Origin: Rhizobium sp. Root274
GTDB taxonomy: Bacteria; Pseudomonadota; Alphaproteobacteria; Rhizobiales; Rhizobiaceae
DNA length: 64,000 bases
Assembly: GCF_001429245.1 (NCBI RefSeq)
Contig: NZ_LMJE01000001.1
Span: 1,000,309 to 1,064,308 of the forward strand
Direction of reading: 5' to 3'
In this document: positions 19,952-29,535 of the stretch, one piece after another
Layout: every line of letters begins with the position of its first letter
How positions within the stretch are numbered: the stretch's first letter is position 1
Translations under genes and position numbers: made by a program
The notes under the pieces: generated by a model
Seen by the model: the letters and a program-made list of their open reading frames with translations, nothing else
Databases searched by the model: none
Told to the model about the DNA's origin: nothing

Positions 19952-20910
19952 TGGCTGCTCCCGCCACCAAACAGGAAGGCTTTCGCGATTGCCGTGACGC
20001 CTGGGCGCGCACGATCGAGGATCTCGCAGCCGTCGACCCGCGGATCGTCGCCGTCGTCAACGATTCTGTCGGCTCGTCCAAACTCGGCGGCTTCCAGAAA
20101 GCCTTCCCCGAGCGGCTGGTCAATGTTGGCATCGCCGAGCAAAACATGGTCGGCGTGGGTGCGGGCCTTGCCAATGGCGGCAAGATCCCCTTCGTCTCCG
20201 CAGCCTCATGCTTTCTCACCGGCCGTGCCTTGGAGCAAATCAAGGCCGATATCGCCTATGCGCGTTTCAATGTGAAACTGGTCGGGCAATCGTCGGGAGT
20301 GGCTTATGGCGAACTCGGGCCGACGCACCATTCGATCGAAGATTTCGCCTGGCTTCGCCCGCTGGATGCCATCACCGTCATCGTTCCCGCAGACGCCTGG
20401 GAAACCGAACAGGCGGTCAGATGGGCAGCCGCGCATGACGGTCCTGTCTATCTGCGCCTGAGCCGAATGCCCGTGCCAGACCTCGCGGTCAAGGACCGTG
20501 CATTCCGTCCGGGGAAGGCTGAAGTGATCCGTTCCGGCAGCGACGTCACCTTAATTGGCTGCGGTACGACCGTGCATCTCGCAGTCCTCGCCGCAGAACA
20601 GCTCCGGAGCGAAGGCATCTCCGCCCGCGTGCTCAACATGGCGACCATTAATCCACTCGACGAGAAAGCGCTCGCGGCAGCTGCTGGAGAAACCGGTGCG
20701 ATCGTGACGGTGGAAGAAGCCAATATTCGTGGCGGACTGGGAGGAGCGGTCGCGGAATACACAGCCGGACATCACCCTGTTCCGGTGGAGCGGGTCGGCT
20801 TTCCCGGCTTCGTCGTCACCGGCTCGGTGGAATTCCTCTTCGAACATTACGGCATAACCGCGCACGGGATTACCGCTGCGGCGCGTCGGGCATTGGCGCG
20901 CAAGCGGTGA
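19951..20910 (+). CDS. Transketolase, C-terminal (pyrimidine-binding) subunit
   Basis: A 319-residue protein equal to the central and C-terminal transketolase domains. It contains the thiamine-pyrimidine-site glutamate region VNVGIAEQNMVGVGAGLANG, then GPTHHSIEDFAWLRPLDAIT and the C-terminal IVTVEEANIRGGLGGAVAEY. The ATG at 19951 has GGAGG at about 19936-19940 inside the preceding gene, and its A is the last base of that gene's stop, so the two subunits should be made in equal amounts. It completes the heteromeric transketolase. Confidence 0.9.
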   Translation: MAAPATKQEGFRDCRDAWARTIEDLAAVDPRIVAVVNDSVGSSKLGGFQKAFPERLVNVGIAEQNMVGVGAGLANGGKIPFVSAASCFLTGRALEQIKADIAYARFNVKLVGQSSGVAYGELGPTHHSIEDFAWLRPLDAITVIVPADAWETEQAVRWAAAHDGPVYLRLSRMPVPDLAVKDRAFRPGKAEVIRSGSDVTLIGCGTTVHLAVLAAEQLRSEGISARVLNMATINPLDEKALAAAAGETGAIVTVEEANIRGGLGGAVAEYTAGHHPVPVERVGFPGFVVTGSVEFLFEHYGITAHGITAAARRALARKR

Positions 20911-22400
20911 TCTCGATGGTCGGACAACAGCCATTCATCATTGCCATCGATCAGGGCACGACCAACACGAAGGCCGTTCTGGTCGACGCTTCGGGCATGG
21001 TCGTCTCCAAGGCCTCAGTGCCCCTTACATCCCACTATCCACATCCGGGCTGGGCCGAGCAATCGGCAGATGCGATCTGGCAGAGCGTGCAGGCGGTCAT
21101 TGCCGACATTGTTGCGGGCGACCACGGCCCGATCACTGGGATTGCCATCAGCAATCAGCGAGAAACCCTCGTTGTTTGGGATGCGGAGACGGGCGAGCCC
21201 CTGGCGCCTGCGATTTTGTGGCAGTGCCGCAGGAGCGCTGCAGCCTGTCAGAGGCTGATCGACCAAGGACACAACGGGGCAGTTGCCGAACTGACTGGGT
21301 TGTCGATCAACGCCCTGTTCCCGGCGTCCAAACTCGGCTGGGTGATGGAGAATATCGCAGGTGCGCCAGATCTGGCCGCCCAGGGACGGCTGCGCGCCGG
21401 CACGGTCGACAGCTGGCTGTTGTTCAAGATGACGGCAGGGGCCGTTTTCGCGACTGACCATTCCAACGCCTCGCGCACCATGCTCTTCGACACGGCTAGG
21501 CTCGCGTGGAGCCCGGAACTCTGCAGCCTCTTCAATGTGCCTCTCTCTGCACTTCCGCAAGCCCGAGCCTCCAACAGTCGCTTTGGTGAAACGGCGCCAG
21601 CAACGACAGCATTGCCAGCAGGCACACCCATCCTTTCAATGATGGGTGACAGCCACGCCGCCCTATATGGCCATGGTGTCCGCACCTCAGGGCTGGTCAA
21701 GGCGACCTACGGGACAGGGTCCTCGCTGATGACCCTGACGGAAAGGCGCCTATTGTCGGATCATGGCCTCTCCAGCACGATCGCCTGGTCCGATGACAGT
21801 GGCGTCGCCTATGCCCTTGAGGGCAATATTACCGTTTCCGCACAAGCGATCGCATTCGTCGCGACTTTGCTCGGGCTTAGTGGACCGACTGCACTATCCG
21901 ATCTGGCACAATCGGTTCCCGACAGCGGCAAGGTGGTCTTCGTACCGGCACTGGCCGGTTTGGGTGCGCCACACTGGACGGATGACGCCACCGGCACGAT
22001 TTCAGGCATGACCCATGCAACGACGCCGGCTCATATCGCCCGGGCAACCATGGAAGCCGTGGCGCTCCAGATCACCGATGTCTTCGAAGCGATGCAACAG
22101 GACAGCGGGCTTTCTCTCTCCGGGCTGATGGCAGACGGCGGTGCCTCGACGAATGAATTTCTCATGCAATTGCAGGCGGATCTGCTGGATCGGCCCGTGT
22201 TGCGCGGCGACCAGCCGGAAGTGGGCGCGCTCGGTGCTGCGGCTATGGCCTTTGGCGCGATGGGGATAACAGCGCCCGAGCCGGCGCACGCCAGGCGCTT
22301 CACCCCCGGCACTCTGTCCCCAACTTCACGCGCCAACCTACTCGCACGATGGCGTGAGGCGGTTGCTCGGGCGAAGTTGCCGATATCAAAGCCGGTTTGA
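20907..22400 (+). CDS. FGGY-family carbohydrate kinase; possible apulose kinase
   Basis: A 497-residue kinase of normal FGGY length. The N-terminal phosphate loop is AIDQGTTNTKAVLVD, and the C-terminal domain has KATYGTGSSLMTL and MADGGASTNEFLMQLQADLL, matching the FGGY signature region. Substrates of the family are ketoses and polyols such as xylulose, ribulose, glycerol and apulose. The start is GTG at 20907, overlapping the transketolase stop (GTGA); an ATG at 20916 is an alternative. Its stop overlaps the end of the convergent cysG by 15 bases. Context suggests it phosphorylates the product of the isomerase. Confidence 0.88.
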   Translation: MISMVGQQPFIIAIDQGTTNTKAVLVDASGMVVSKASVPLTSHYPHPGWAEQSADAIWQSVQAVIADIVAGDHGPITGIAISNQRETLVVWDAETGEPLAPAILWQCRRSAAACQRLIDQGHNGAVAELTGLSINALFPASKLGWVMENIAGAPDLAAQGRLRAGTVDSWLLFKMTAGAVFATDHSNASRTMLFDTARLAWSPELCSLFNVPLSALPQARASNSRFGETAPATTALPAGTPILSMMGDSHAALYGHGVRTSGLVKATYGTGSSLMTLTERRLLSDHGLSSTIAWSDDSGVAYALEGNITVSAQAIAFVATLLGLSGPTALSDLAQSVPDSGKVVFVPALAGLGAPHWTDDATGTISGMTHATTPAHIARATMEAVALQITDVFEAMQQDSGLSLSGLMADGGASTNEFLMQLQADLLDRPVLRGDQPEVGALGAAAMAFGAMGITAPEPAHARRFTPGTLSPTSRANLLARWREAVARAKLPISKPV

Positions 22401-23885
22401 CAATCGGGGTGCCGCAATCGTCATGTGGCGCTGCAGATCGTTGACTTCCGTGGAATTGATCCAGCTCTCTGTCATGCCACCAAACACCTCACCCACGCCG
22501 ATCAAGACCGGCTCGTCAACGCCTATGGTCTCCATCGCTGCAGCGAGGCTCTTGAGCGGACCGGACCAGTGGCGCTCTTGCGGCCGGCTGACGGCGGAGA
22601 CCACGACCACCGGCATATCGCCTTTCATGCCGTGCTGCCGCAGGCGCTGCTCGATCTGCCCGGCCATGCGTCCGCCCATGTAGAAGATCGAGGTTTGGTT
22701 GGTTGCGGCGAGCGAGGCCCAGTCGACGGTTCGCGGCAGTTCGTGGTGGCGGGAATGGGCGGTGACGAAGCTGACCTGTTGAGCGTGGTCGCGATTGGTC
22801 AGCGATGTCTTGAGCGAAGCTGCCATGGCGGAAGCGGCGGTGATGCCCGGCACAACATCGACGGGGATGCCCTCGCTTTCCAACCGGGCGATTTCTTCGC
22901 CGGCGCGCCCGAAGATCATCGGATCACCGGATTTCAGCCGCACGACACGTTTGCCGGCCTTGGCGAAATTGACCATCATGTCGTTGATATCATCCTGGCG
23001 GCAGCTCTCCCGGCCACCTCTCTTGCCGACGAGGAAGCGTTTCGCTTCGCGCCTCGCCAGTTCCAGCACGTCCGGTGAGACAAGATCGTCGAAGAGAATG
23101 ACATCGGCGGCCTGCAGCGCCCGCATGGCTTTCAGTGTCAGAAGCTCGGCATCCCCCGGCCCTGCTCCGACCAATGTCACCGATCCCGATTGGGGCGCGG
23201 ATGCAATCTCCTCTGTCGTCGCCAGCAAGGCGTCCGCTGTCTCTTCGGTCGGCGGCTGGTTCGTCGAGAGGCTGCGGGATACGAACCGCTCCCAGAAGAG
23301 CCGCCGTGCCGTCCCCGGCGAGAGGCGGCGATTGACGGCCTCCCTCAGCGACTGCGCAAGGATCGCCCATTGCTTCAAGGATGGTGGCAGGAGTGTTTCG
23401 ATGCGCTGGCGGATGGCCTGGGCGAGGATCGGGGCGGCACCATCAGTGGAGATTGAGACGATGACCGGTGAGCGATTAACGATCGAGCCGAACTGGAACT
23501 GACAGTAAGCAGGCTTGTCGATCACATTGACGGGCACGCCCGCCGCACGCGCCGCGCAAAAGAAGGCGCGCGCCTCGTCATCGGTTTCACAGTCGGCAAG
23601 GGCCAGCGATGCGCCTCTAAAGATGCCACAATGCCAGGGATGTGCATGGTGGATCATCGACGTGCGCTCGACGAGCGCCTTCATGGTCTCACCGAGATGA
23701 TCGGTTTCGCAATAGAGTTCGACCTCGGCACCTGAGGCCTGGAGAAGCTCCGCCTTCCAGGCGGCGCCATCCGATCCTCCTGCGAGGACCGCTCGCTTGC
23801 CGGCAAGGTTCCAGAACAGCGGAAGCTTGGCGAGCGGGGCGATGCGTTCTTGGGCATCACTCCGCGGCAAGGGCTTGGTTCGCAT
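22386..23885 (-). CDS. cysG: Siroheme synthase
   Basis: A 499-residue trifunctional protein. The N-terminal part is the precorrin-2 dehydrogenase/ferrochelatase (KRAVLAGGSDGAAWKAELLQ, then NVIDKPAYCQFQFGSIVNR). The C-terminal part is the uroporphyrinogen-III methyltransferase, with VTLVGAGPGDAELLTLKAMR, VGKRGG, RLKSGDPMIFGRAGEE and VPGITAASA. It makes siroheme from uroporphyrinogen III, needed by the nitrite reductase NirB. The ATG at 23885 has AGGAGG six bases upstream and lies inside the end of nasA (29-base overlap); a longer start at 23936 is less likely. It is the last gene of the nitrate assimilation operon. Confidence 0.93.
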   Translation of the reverse strand: MRTKPLPRSDAQERIAPLAKLPLFWNLAGKRAVLAGGSDGAAWKAELLQASGAEVELYCETDHLGETMKALVERTSMIHHAHPWHCGIFRGASLALADCETDDEARAFFCAARAAGVPVNVIDKPAYCQFQFGSIVNRSPVIVSISTDGAAPILAQAIRQRIETLLPPSLKQWAILAQSLREAVNRRLSPGTARRLFWERFVSRSLSTNQPPTEETADALLATTEEIASAPQSGSVTLVGAGPGDAELLTLKAMRALQAADVILFDDLVSPDVLELARREAKRFLVGKRGGRESCRQDDINDMMVNFAKAGKRVVRLKSGDPMIFGRAGEEIARLESEGIPVDVVPGITAASAMAASLKTSLTNRDHAQQVSFVTAHSRHHELPRTVDWASLAATNQTSIFYMGGRMAGQIEQRLRQHGMKGDMPVVVVSAVSRPQERHWSGPLKSLAAAMETIGVDEPVLIGVGEVFGGMTESWINSTEVNDLQRHMTIAAPRLSNRL

Positions 23886-26514
23886 CCAGGATCCTCCTGA
23901 TTTCGGGGCGGCAGGAGCCGCAATTTGTTCCGGCATTTAAAGCAGCGCCAATAGCCTCGATCGAGCGGCAGCCACGATGGGCAGCAGCACTGATCTCATT
24001 GATACCGATGGAGAAGCAGGAGCAGACGATGGCACCCTTGTCAGACGCGCCGGCAGCCGGGCGACCGGCGAAAAGCCTGGAGCGCGCCTGCCGGTCGGCA
24101 TGGCTTTGCTTCAGTTGATCCGCCGCCCATTGCCGCGATACCGAGACGGGCTGTGGCGAGACGAATAGGGCTGCCAGAAGCTGATCGCCATCGAAAGCGA
24201 GCAGGCGATAATCACCCGTCTTTCGATCGACATAGCCAGAGAACTGCTCGTCTTCCCCAAGCTGCAGGCTATGCTGCAACCATGGTTCCCAGCCATCGGC
24301 AGGTGGGGAGCCTGCAAATTCCAGCCGGTAGCCTCCCTCTGTTCGTGCAATCGCCCAATAGGCGAATGGCAGATCCAGAGGGCGCGTTACTGTGATCAGG
24401 AAGCCATGCATCTGAGGCACGTAGCGGGAGACCCCAACACGCGCCATCTTCAGGGCCGGCTGGCCTGAGAGCGGATCGGCGAGAGAGCTGACAAGGGTAT
24501 CGACGCGGGCGCTCGGCGCCGTCTCCCCCGTCCAGTGCATGGGAACGAAGAGCGCGCCACGCATCTGCCGTTCGGTCAAAAGCGCGCGCACGATGATCGA
24601 CCGGTCGTTTTCAGCATCGATGCGCACCAGATCGGCATCGCCAATACCGGCCTTGTCCGCATCCGACGGGTGGATCTCGCAGAAGGGCTCGGCGATATGC
24701 GCGGATAGCCGCGCACTCTTTCCCGTGCGCGTCATCGTGTGCCAGTGGTCGCGGATACGGCCAGTGTTCAGGGTGAAGGAAAATTTCGGATCCGGTATTT
24801 GCATAACCGGTGTCGCGACCGGCACGAGGCGTGCCTTGCGATCAGCGGTGAAGAAGCCCCCCTCGGCGAAGAAGCGGGCCTGCGATGCTCCGGTGTGAGA
24901 AAGAGGCCACTGGAACGGGAGAAGGTCGTCATAGACCTGGTCTCCGATCCCGGCATGGGCGCCGATATCGAAATCGCGTTCGCCGTCGTTTTCGAAAGCG
25001 GAAAGAGCCGCATGTTCGGCATAGATGGCTGCGGGGCCGGAATAGTCGAAAGGGGAACGGAATCCCATGCGCTTGGCCACCTCCGCAAACTGCCACCAAT
25101 CGGCGCGCGCTTCGCCCGGGACGGACAAGAAAGGTCTCTGGCGGGAGATGCGCCGTTCTGAATTGGTGACGGTACCGGATTTTTCGCCCCATCCGGTCGC
25201 GGGTAGCAGGACATGGGCAAGACGGGCGGTATCGGTGTCCTTCTGTATGTCCGAAACGACCACGAAGGGACAGGCTGCAAGTGCTGCCTTGACCGCATCG
25301 GCATCCGGCATGGAGACGACCGGATTGGTGGACGCAATCCAGATTGCCTTGATGCGTCCGTCGGCCACCGCCTTGAACATGTCCACCGCCTTCAGGCCGG
25401 GCTTGTCCGCCATCACCGGGCCCTTCCAAAACCGTTGCACCCGATCACGTTGCACCGGATTTTCGATCGCCATATGGGCCGCGAGCATATTGGCAAGACC
25501 GCCGACCTCTCGCCCACCCATGGCATTGGGCTGGCCGGTGAGCGACAGAGGCCCCATGCCGGGGCGGCCGATCCGCCCCGTTGCCAAGTGACAATTGAGG
25601 ATGGCATTGACCTTGTCTGTGCCGACGGACGACTGGTTGACGCCCTGGCTGTAGCAGGTGACGACCTTCTGCGTCTCAGCGAAGAGACGGAAGAACTGGC
25701 GGATCAGCATGCCGGAGACGCCGGTCGCCTCGGAAAGTTCCGCGAGACGGCCGTGTGAGGCTGCAAGCAGGGCTGCGGCAAAGCCTGAGGTATGCCGGCC
25801 GACATAGTTTTCATCGATCGCGCCGGACTGGGCGAGATGGGCGAGCAGGCCACTGAACAAAGCGATGTCACCATCGGCACGAACCGCCAGATGCAAATCG
25901 GCGATGTCGCAGGTGGCGGTTCGGCGCGGATCGATCACCACGACCTTCATGGCAGGGCGCAGGGCCTTGGCTGCCGAGAGGCGCTGGTAGAGGACCGGAT
26001 GGCACCAGGCCATGTTGGAACCGACCAGCACGACGAGATCGGCAAGCTCCAGATCCTCATAGCAGGCGGGCACGGTATCGGCGCCGAAGGCACGGCGATG
26101 ACCGGCAACCGAGGACGCCATGCAGAGGCGGGAATTGGTGTCGATATTGGCCGAGCCGATGAAACCCTTCATCAGCTTGTTGGCGACGTAATAGTCCTCT
26201 GTCAGAAGCTGACCGGAGACGTAGAAGGCAACGGAGTCGGGACCGTGTGCGGCAATGGTCTGCGTGAAAGTGCGCGCCACCATGTCGAGCGAAGCATCCC
26301 AGCTCGCGCGCTCGCCCAAGATTTCCGGGTATAGCGCTCTGCCATCAAGGCCGATCGTCTCAGCAAGGGCCGAGCCTTTGGAGCAGAGCCTGCCGTAGTT
26401 AGCCGGATGGTCCGGATCACCCCGCACGCTGACTTTGCCCGTGACATCGACCGTGGCGATCACGCCGCAGCCGACGCCGCAATAGGGGCAGGTCGTCTTG
26501 GTTTCAGTGAGCAT
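23857..26514 (-). CDS. nasA: Assimilatory nitrate reductase, catalytic subunit
   Basis: An 885-residue molybdopterin oxidoreductase. The N terminus holds the [4Fe-4S] ligands CPYCGVGCGV with the later GRLCSKG. Further motifs are SRLCMASSVAGHRRAFG, YSQGVNQSSVGTDK and GQPNAMGGREVGGLANML near the bis-MGD site. The last hundred residues add a BFD-like [2Fe-2S] domain (IVCSCFSIGINEIS and GTNCGSCRPEI), as in NasA-type enzymes that receive electrons from a ferredoxin or diaphorase. It reduces cytoplasmic nitrate to nitrite; no signal peptide is present. The ATG at 26514 is preferred over 26541, which falls inside a palindromic repeat. Confidence 0.95.
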   Translation of the reverse strand: MLTETKTTCPYCGVGCGVIATVDVTGKVSVRGDPDHPANYGRLCSKGSALAETIGLDGRALYPEILGERASWDASLDMVARTFTQTIAAHGPDSVAFYVSGQLLTEDYYVANKLMKGFIGSANIDTNSRLCMASSVAGHRRAFGADTVPACYEDLELADLVVLVGSNMAWCHPVLYQRLSAAKALRPAMKVVVIDPRRTATCDIADLHLAVRADGDIALFSGLLAHLAQSGAIDENYVGRHTSGFAAALLAASHGRLAELSEATGVSGMLIRQFFRLFAETQKVVTCYSQGVNQSSVGTDKVNAILNCHLATGRIGRPGMGPLSLTGQPNAMGGREVGGLANMLAAHMAIENPVQRDRVQRFWKGPVMADKPGLKAVDMFKAVADGRIKAIWIASTNPVVSMPDADAVKAALAACPFVVVSDIQKDTDTARLAHVLLPATGWGEKSGTVTNSERRISRQRPFLSVPGEARADWWQFAEVAKRMGFRSPFDYSGPAAIYAEHAALSAFENDGERDFDIGAHAGIGDQVYDDLLPFQWPLSHTGASQARFFAEGGFFTADRKARLVPVATPVMQIPDPKFSFTLNTGRIRDHWHTMTRTGKSARLSAHIAEPFCEIHPSDADKAGIGDADLVRIDAENDRSIIVRALLTERQMRGALFVPMHWTGETAPSARVDTLVSSLADPLSGQPALKMARVGVSRYVPQMHGFLITVTRPLDLPFAYWAIARTEGGYRLEFAGSPPADGWEPWLQHSLQLGEDEQFSGYVDRKTGDYRLLAFDGDQLLAALFVSPQPVSVSRQWAADQLKQSHADRQARSRLFAGRPAAGASDKGAIVCSCFSIGINEISAAAHRGCRSIEAIGAALNAGTNCGSCRPEIRRILDANQALAAE

Positions 26515-26536
26515 CGTGTCTTCCGATCCGGGAGGT

Positions 26537-26719
26537 GGCATCCCCCTCTGTCAGCTTCGCTGACATCTCTCCCTCAAGGGGGGAGAATGACCCGGAGCGG
26601 CCGTCTCGCCCAGTCATGAAGGCCGACGCCAAGGACGCATGCGAGGAAGCGGGGAGCGCGCGCCATCCAATCTCCACCCTTGAGGGGGAGATGTCCGGCA
26701 GGACAGAGGAGGGTATGCC
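26537..26719. repeat. RIME-like palindromic intergenic element between nirD and nasA
   Basis: Two oppositely oriented, about 50-base copies face each other. The left (26537-26586) contains CATCCCCCTCTGTC and CCTCAAGGGGGGAGA; the right (26671-26719) contains TCTCCACCCTTGAGGGGGAG and GGACAGAGGAGGG. Such inverted pairs are widespread in rhizobial genomes. Here the element separates two co-oriented operon genes and could fold in the mRNA to modulate nasA expression relative to nirBD. Confidence 0.8.
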
Positions 26720-26739
26720 AACCGCCATGCGCATCCTCC

Positions 26740-27078
26740 TCACTCCGCCGCCACCAGGGCTGCCGCGCGCAGCGCAATCGACACGTGGCCGTCGATGTTG
26801 CGCACGGGAATGGTTCGCACCTCGCCCTCGTCGGCACCGAGCGCCTGCCCGCTTTCCAGGGAAATGACGAAATTGTGCAGCGGGCAGGTCACGGCTTTGC
26901 CGTGGACGATGCCCTGGCTGAGCGGGCCGCCCTTGTGCGGGCACTGGTCCTCGATGGCGAAGACCTCGCTTTCAGCCGTGCGGAAAACGGCGATCTTGCC
27001 ATCCGGCGTCTTCACGCAGCGCGCGCCGCGAAGCGGGATGTCGTCGATGTGTCCGATGGCGATCCAGTTGTCATCCAT
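26740..27078 (-). CDS. nirD: Nitrite reductase (NADH) small subunit, Rieske-type
   Basis: A 112-residue protein with the Rieske pattern CPHKGGPLSQG and CPLHNFVISLESG, which supplies the two Cys and two His of a [2Fe-2S] centre (some NirD proteins lack a bound cluster). The start ATG at 27078 lies 4 bases after the nirB stop; the open frame continues far upstream inside nirB but that part is not genuine. NirD associates with NirB in the cytoplasm for NADH-dependent reduction of nitrite to ammonium. Confidence 0.94.
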   Translation of the reverse strand: MDDNWIAIGHIDDIPLRGARCVKTPDGKIAVFRTAESEVFAIEDQCPHKGGPLSQGIVHGKAVTCPLHNFVISLESGQALGADEGEVRTIPVRNIDGHVSIALRAAALVAAE

Positions 27079-27082
27079 GATC

Positions 27083-29530
27083 TCACTCCGCTGCCTGAGG
27101 GAAGCCGACGGTCGCCATCGGCTTGAACTCGTGTTTGTCCTTGCCCGACACCCGCTCCGACCACGGATCGACCTGCGCGAACTTCTGGGAGAAGACGAAG
27201 CGGTCGAAATAAGCACGACGCTTGTCGTGATCGTCCATGATCTGGCGACGGATCTCGTCATGGCCGATGCGTTTTGCCCATTTGTAGATGCGCTCAAGAT
27301 AGCGGCCCTGCTCGCGATACATCTGGGTGAGTGCCACGATGTGCTCCAAAGCCTCCTCCTCGGTTTTGACGAGGCCGAGCACATCCGTGCCCTTGATATC
27401 CAGGCCAGCAGCGCCCGCGAAGTGGATCTCGAAGCCGGAATCCACGCAGATCACACCGATATCCTTGCAGGTGGCCTCGGCGCAGTTGCGCGGACAGCCG
27501 GAGACGGCGAGCTTCAGCTTTGCCGGTGTCCACGAACCCCACATGAATTTTTCGAGCTTGATGCCAAGCCCCGTCGAATCCTGCGTGCCGAAGCGGCACC
27601 AGTCGGAGCCGACGCAGGTCTTCACGGTGCGCAGACCCTTGGCGTAAGCCTGGCCTGACACAAAGCCGGCCTTGCCTAGATCTGCCCAGACGGCTGGAAG
27701 GTCTTCCTTCTCGATGCCGAGCAGGTCGATGCGCTGGCCGCCTGTGACCTTCACCATCGGTATTTCGAACTTGTCGACGACATCGGCGATGGCACGAAGT
27801 TCGGCGGCATTCGTCACCCCACCCCACATGCGCGGCACGACGGAATAGGTCCCGTCCTTCTGGATGTTGGCATGGACGCGCTCGTTGATGTAGCGCGACT
27901 GGTAATCGTCGGCATATTCGTCCGGCCAGTCCGAGACGAGATAGTAGTTGAGCGCCGGGCGGCATTTGGCGCAGCCGCAGGAGGTCTTCCATTCCAGTTC
28001 CTGCATGACGGCGGGAATGGTTTTCAAACCCTTCGCCTTGATCAGCCGGCGCACGTCGTCATGGCCAAGCTCGGTGCAGGTACACATCGGCGTGACAGCG
28101 GCCGGATTGTAAGCATCGCCCAGCGTGAGCGCCATCAGCTGCTCGACAAGACCGGTGCAGTTACCGCAGGAGGCCGAGGCCTTGGTGTGGGCACGCACGC
28201 CATCCAGCGTCGTCAGAGCCTTGGCCGTGATTGCCGAGGTGATCTTGCCCTTGCAGACGCCGTTGCAGCCGCAGATTTCTGCATCATCCGGCAAGGCTGC
28301 AACGGCCGCCATAGGGTCCAGCGAGGCGCCCCCCTGGTAGGACTGGCCGAAGATCAGGGTGTCGCGCATTTCAGAGATATCGGTTCCGCGCTTCATCAGG
28401 TCGAAGAACCAGGAGCCATCTCCCGTCTCTCCATAGAGGACGGCACCGAGGATCTTGTTGTCCTTCAGCACAAGGCGCTTGTAGATGCCGGCCGAGGCAT
28501 CGCGCAGCACGATTTCCTCCCGGTCTGGCGCTTCGGCAAAGTCACCGGCAGAGAAGAGATTGATACCGGTGACCTTGAGCTTCGTATTGACGACGGAGCC
28601 ATGATATTCGCTATTTCCGCCGGTCAGCCGATCGGCAAGAACGCGTGCGGCCTCGTAAAGTGGCGCCACCAGGCCGTAGCAGGTGCCGCGATGTTCGGCG
28701 CATTCGCCAACCGCAAAGACATGGGGGTCCGAGGTCATCATGCCGTCGTCGACGACGATGCCGCGGTTGACGGCGATGCCAGCGTCTTTGGCGAGCTGCG
28801 AGGCCGGGCGGATGCCGACGGCCATGATCACCATGTCGCCTGATATAACGCGACCGTCTTCCAGCTCGATGCCTTCGACCTTGTCGGTTCCGAGGATCTG
28901 CTTGGTGTTGGCCTTGGTGATAATGTCGATGCCTCGTTCTGTGAGCGCTTTTTCCAGCAGGTAGGCGGCGGCCGGGTCTAGCTGGCGTTCCATGATGGTC
29001 GGCATCAGATGGATGACGGTGACATCCATGCCCTGGCGTTTCAGGCCATAGGCAGCCTCAAGGCCGAGCAGGCCGGCGCCGATGACGATCGCCCTGCCCT
29101 TGCCTTCGGCGATCTTGAGCATGGCATCAACGTCGTCGAGATCGCGATAGGGCAAAACGCCCGCCAATTGATGGCCCGGAACCGGAATGATGAAGGGCAG
29201 CGATCCTGTCGCAATGACCAGCTTGTCGTAAGGGGCCACGATACCGTTCGCCGAGGTGACCGTCTTCGCATGCCGGTGGATCTCTCTAACCTTGGCGCCC
29301 TTGTGGAGGGTCACTCCGTGCGCCGCGTACCAGTCGTCATTGTGAATGACGATATCTTCATACGCCTTCTCTCCAGAGAGCACCGGCGAGAGCATGATGC
29401 GGTCATAATTGACGCGCGGTTCGGCATTGAAGATCGTGACATCGAAGAGGCCGGGGGCCTTTTCGAACAGTTCTTCCAGCATGCGCCCCGGCGCCATGCC
29501 ATTGCCGATGATGACGAGTTTTTCAGCCAT
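27083..29530 (-). CDS. nirB: Nitrite reductase (NADH) large subunit
   Basis: An 815-residue cytoplasmic enzyme. The N terminus is a pyridine-nucleotide disulphide oxidoreductase (KLVIIGNGMAPGRMLEEL, then AIVIGAGLLGLEAAYGLKRQ). Two BFD-like [2Fe-2S] segments follow (ICGCNGVCKGKI with ASCGNCTGLVEQ, and CTCTELGHDDVRR with CGCAKCRPAL). The C-terminal siroheme/[4Fe-4S] domain shows VGSDWCRFGTQDS and SGCPRNCAEATCKDIGVI. It reduces nitrite to ammonium with NADH. I chose the ATG at 29530 (GGAG nearby) over an in-frame GTG at 29539. It starts 5 bases after the nrtC stop. Confidence 0.95.
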   Translation of the reverse strand: MAEKLVIIGNGMAPGRMLEELFEKAPGLFDVTIFNAEPRVNYDRIMLSPVLSGEKAYEDIVIHNDDWYAAHGVTLHKGAKVREIHRHAKTVTSANGIVAPYDKLVIATGSLPFIIPVPGHQLAGVLPYRDLDDVDAMLKIAEGKGRAIVIGAGLLGLEAAYGLKRQGMDVTVIHLMPTIMERQLDPAAAYLLEKALTERGIDIITKANTKQILGTDKVEGIELEDGRVISGDMVIMAVGIRPASQLAKDAGIAVNRGIVVDDGMMTSDPHVFAVGECAEHRGTCYGLVAPLYEAARVLADRLTGGNSEYHGSVVNTKLKVTGINLFSAGDFAEAPDREEIVLRDASAGIYKRLVLKDNKILGAVLYGETGDGSWFFDLMKRGTDISEMRDTLIFGQSYQGGASLDPMAAVAALPDDAEICGCNGVCKGKITSAITAKALTTLDGVRAHTKASASCGNCTGLVEQLMALTLGDAYNPAAVTPMCTCTELGHDDVRRLIKAKGLKTIPAVMQELEWKTSCGCAKCRPALNYYLVSDWPDEYADDYQSRYINERVHANIQKDGTYSVVPRMWGGVTNAAELRAIADVVDKFEIPMVKVTGGQRIDLLGIEKEDLPAVWADLGKAGFVSGQAYAKGLRTVKTCVGSDWCRFGTQDSTGLGIKLEKFMWGSWTPAKLKLAVSGCPRNCAEATCKDIGVICVDSGFEIHFAGAAGLDIKGTDVLGLVKTEEEALEHIVALTQMYREQGRYLERIYKWAKRIGHDEIRRQIMDDHDKRRAYFDRFVFSQKFAQVDPWSERVSGKDKHEFKPMATVGFPQAAE

Positions 29531-29535
29531 TGATG

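Noticed and set aside
26740..27384. A 214-residue version of nirD
   Set aside because: The extra N terminus lies inside nirB in another frame; the ATG at 27078 gives the normal NirD length.
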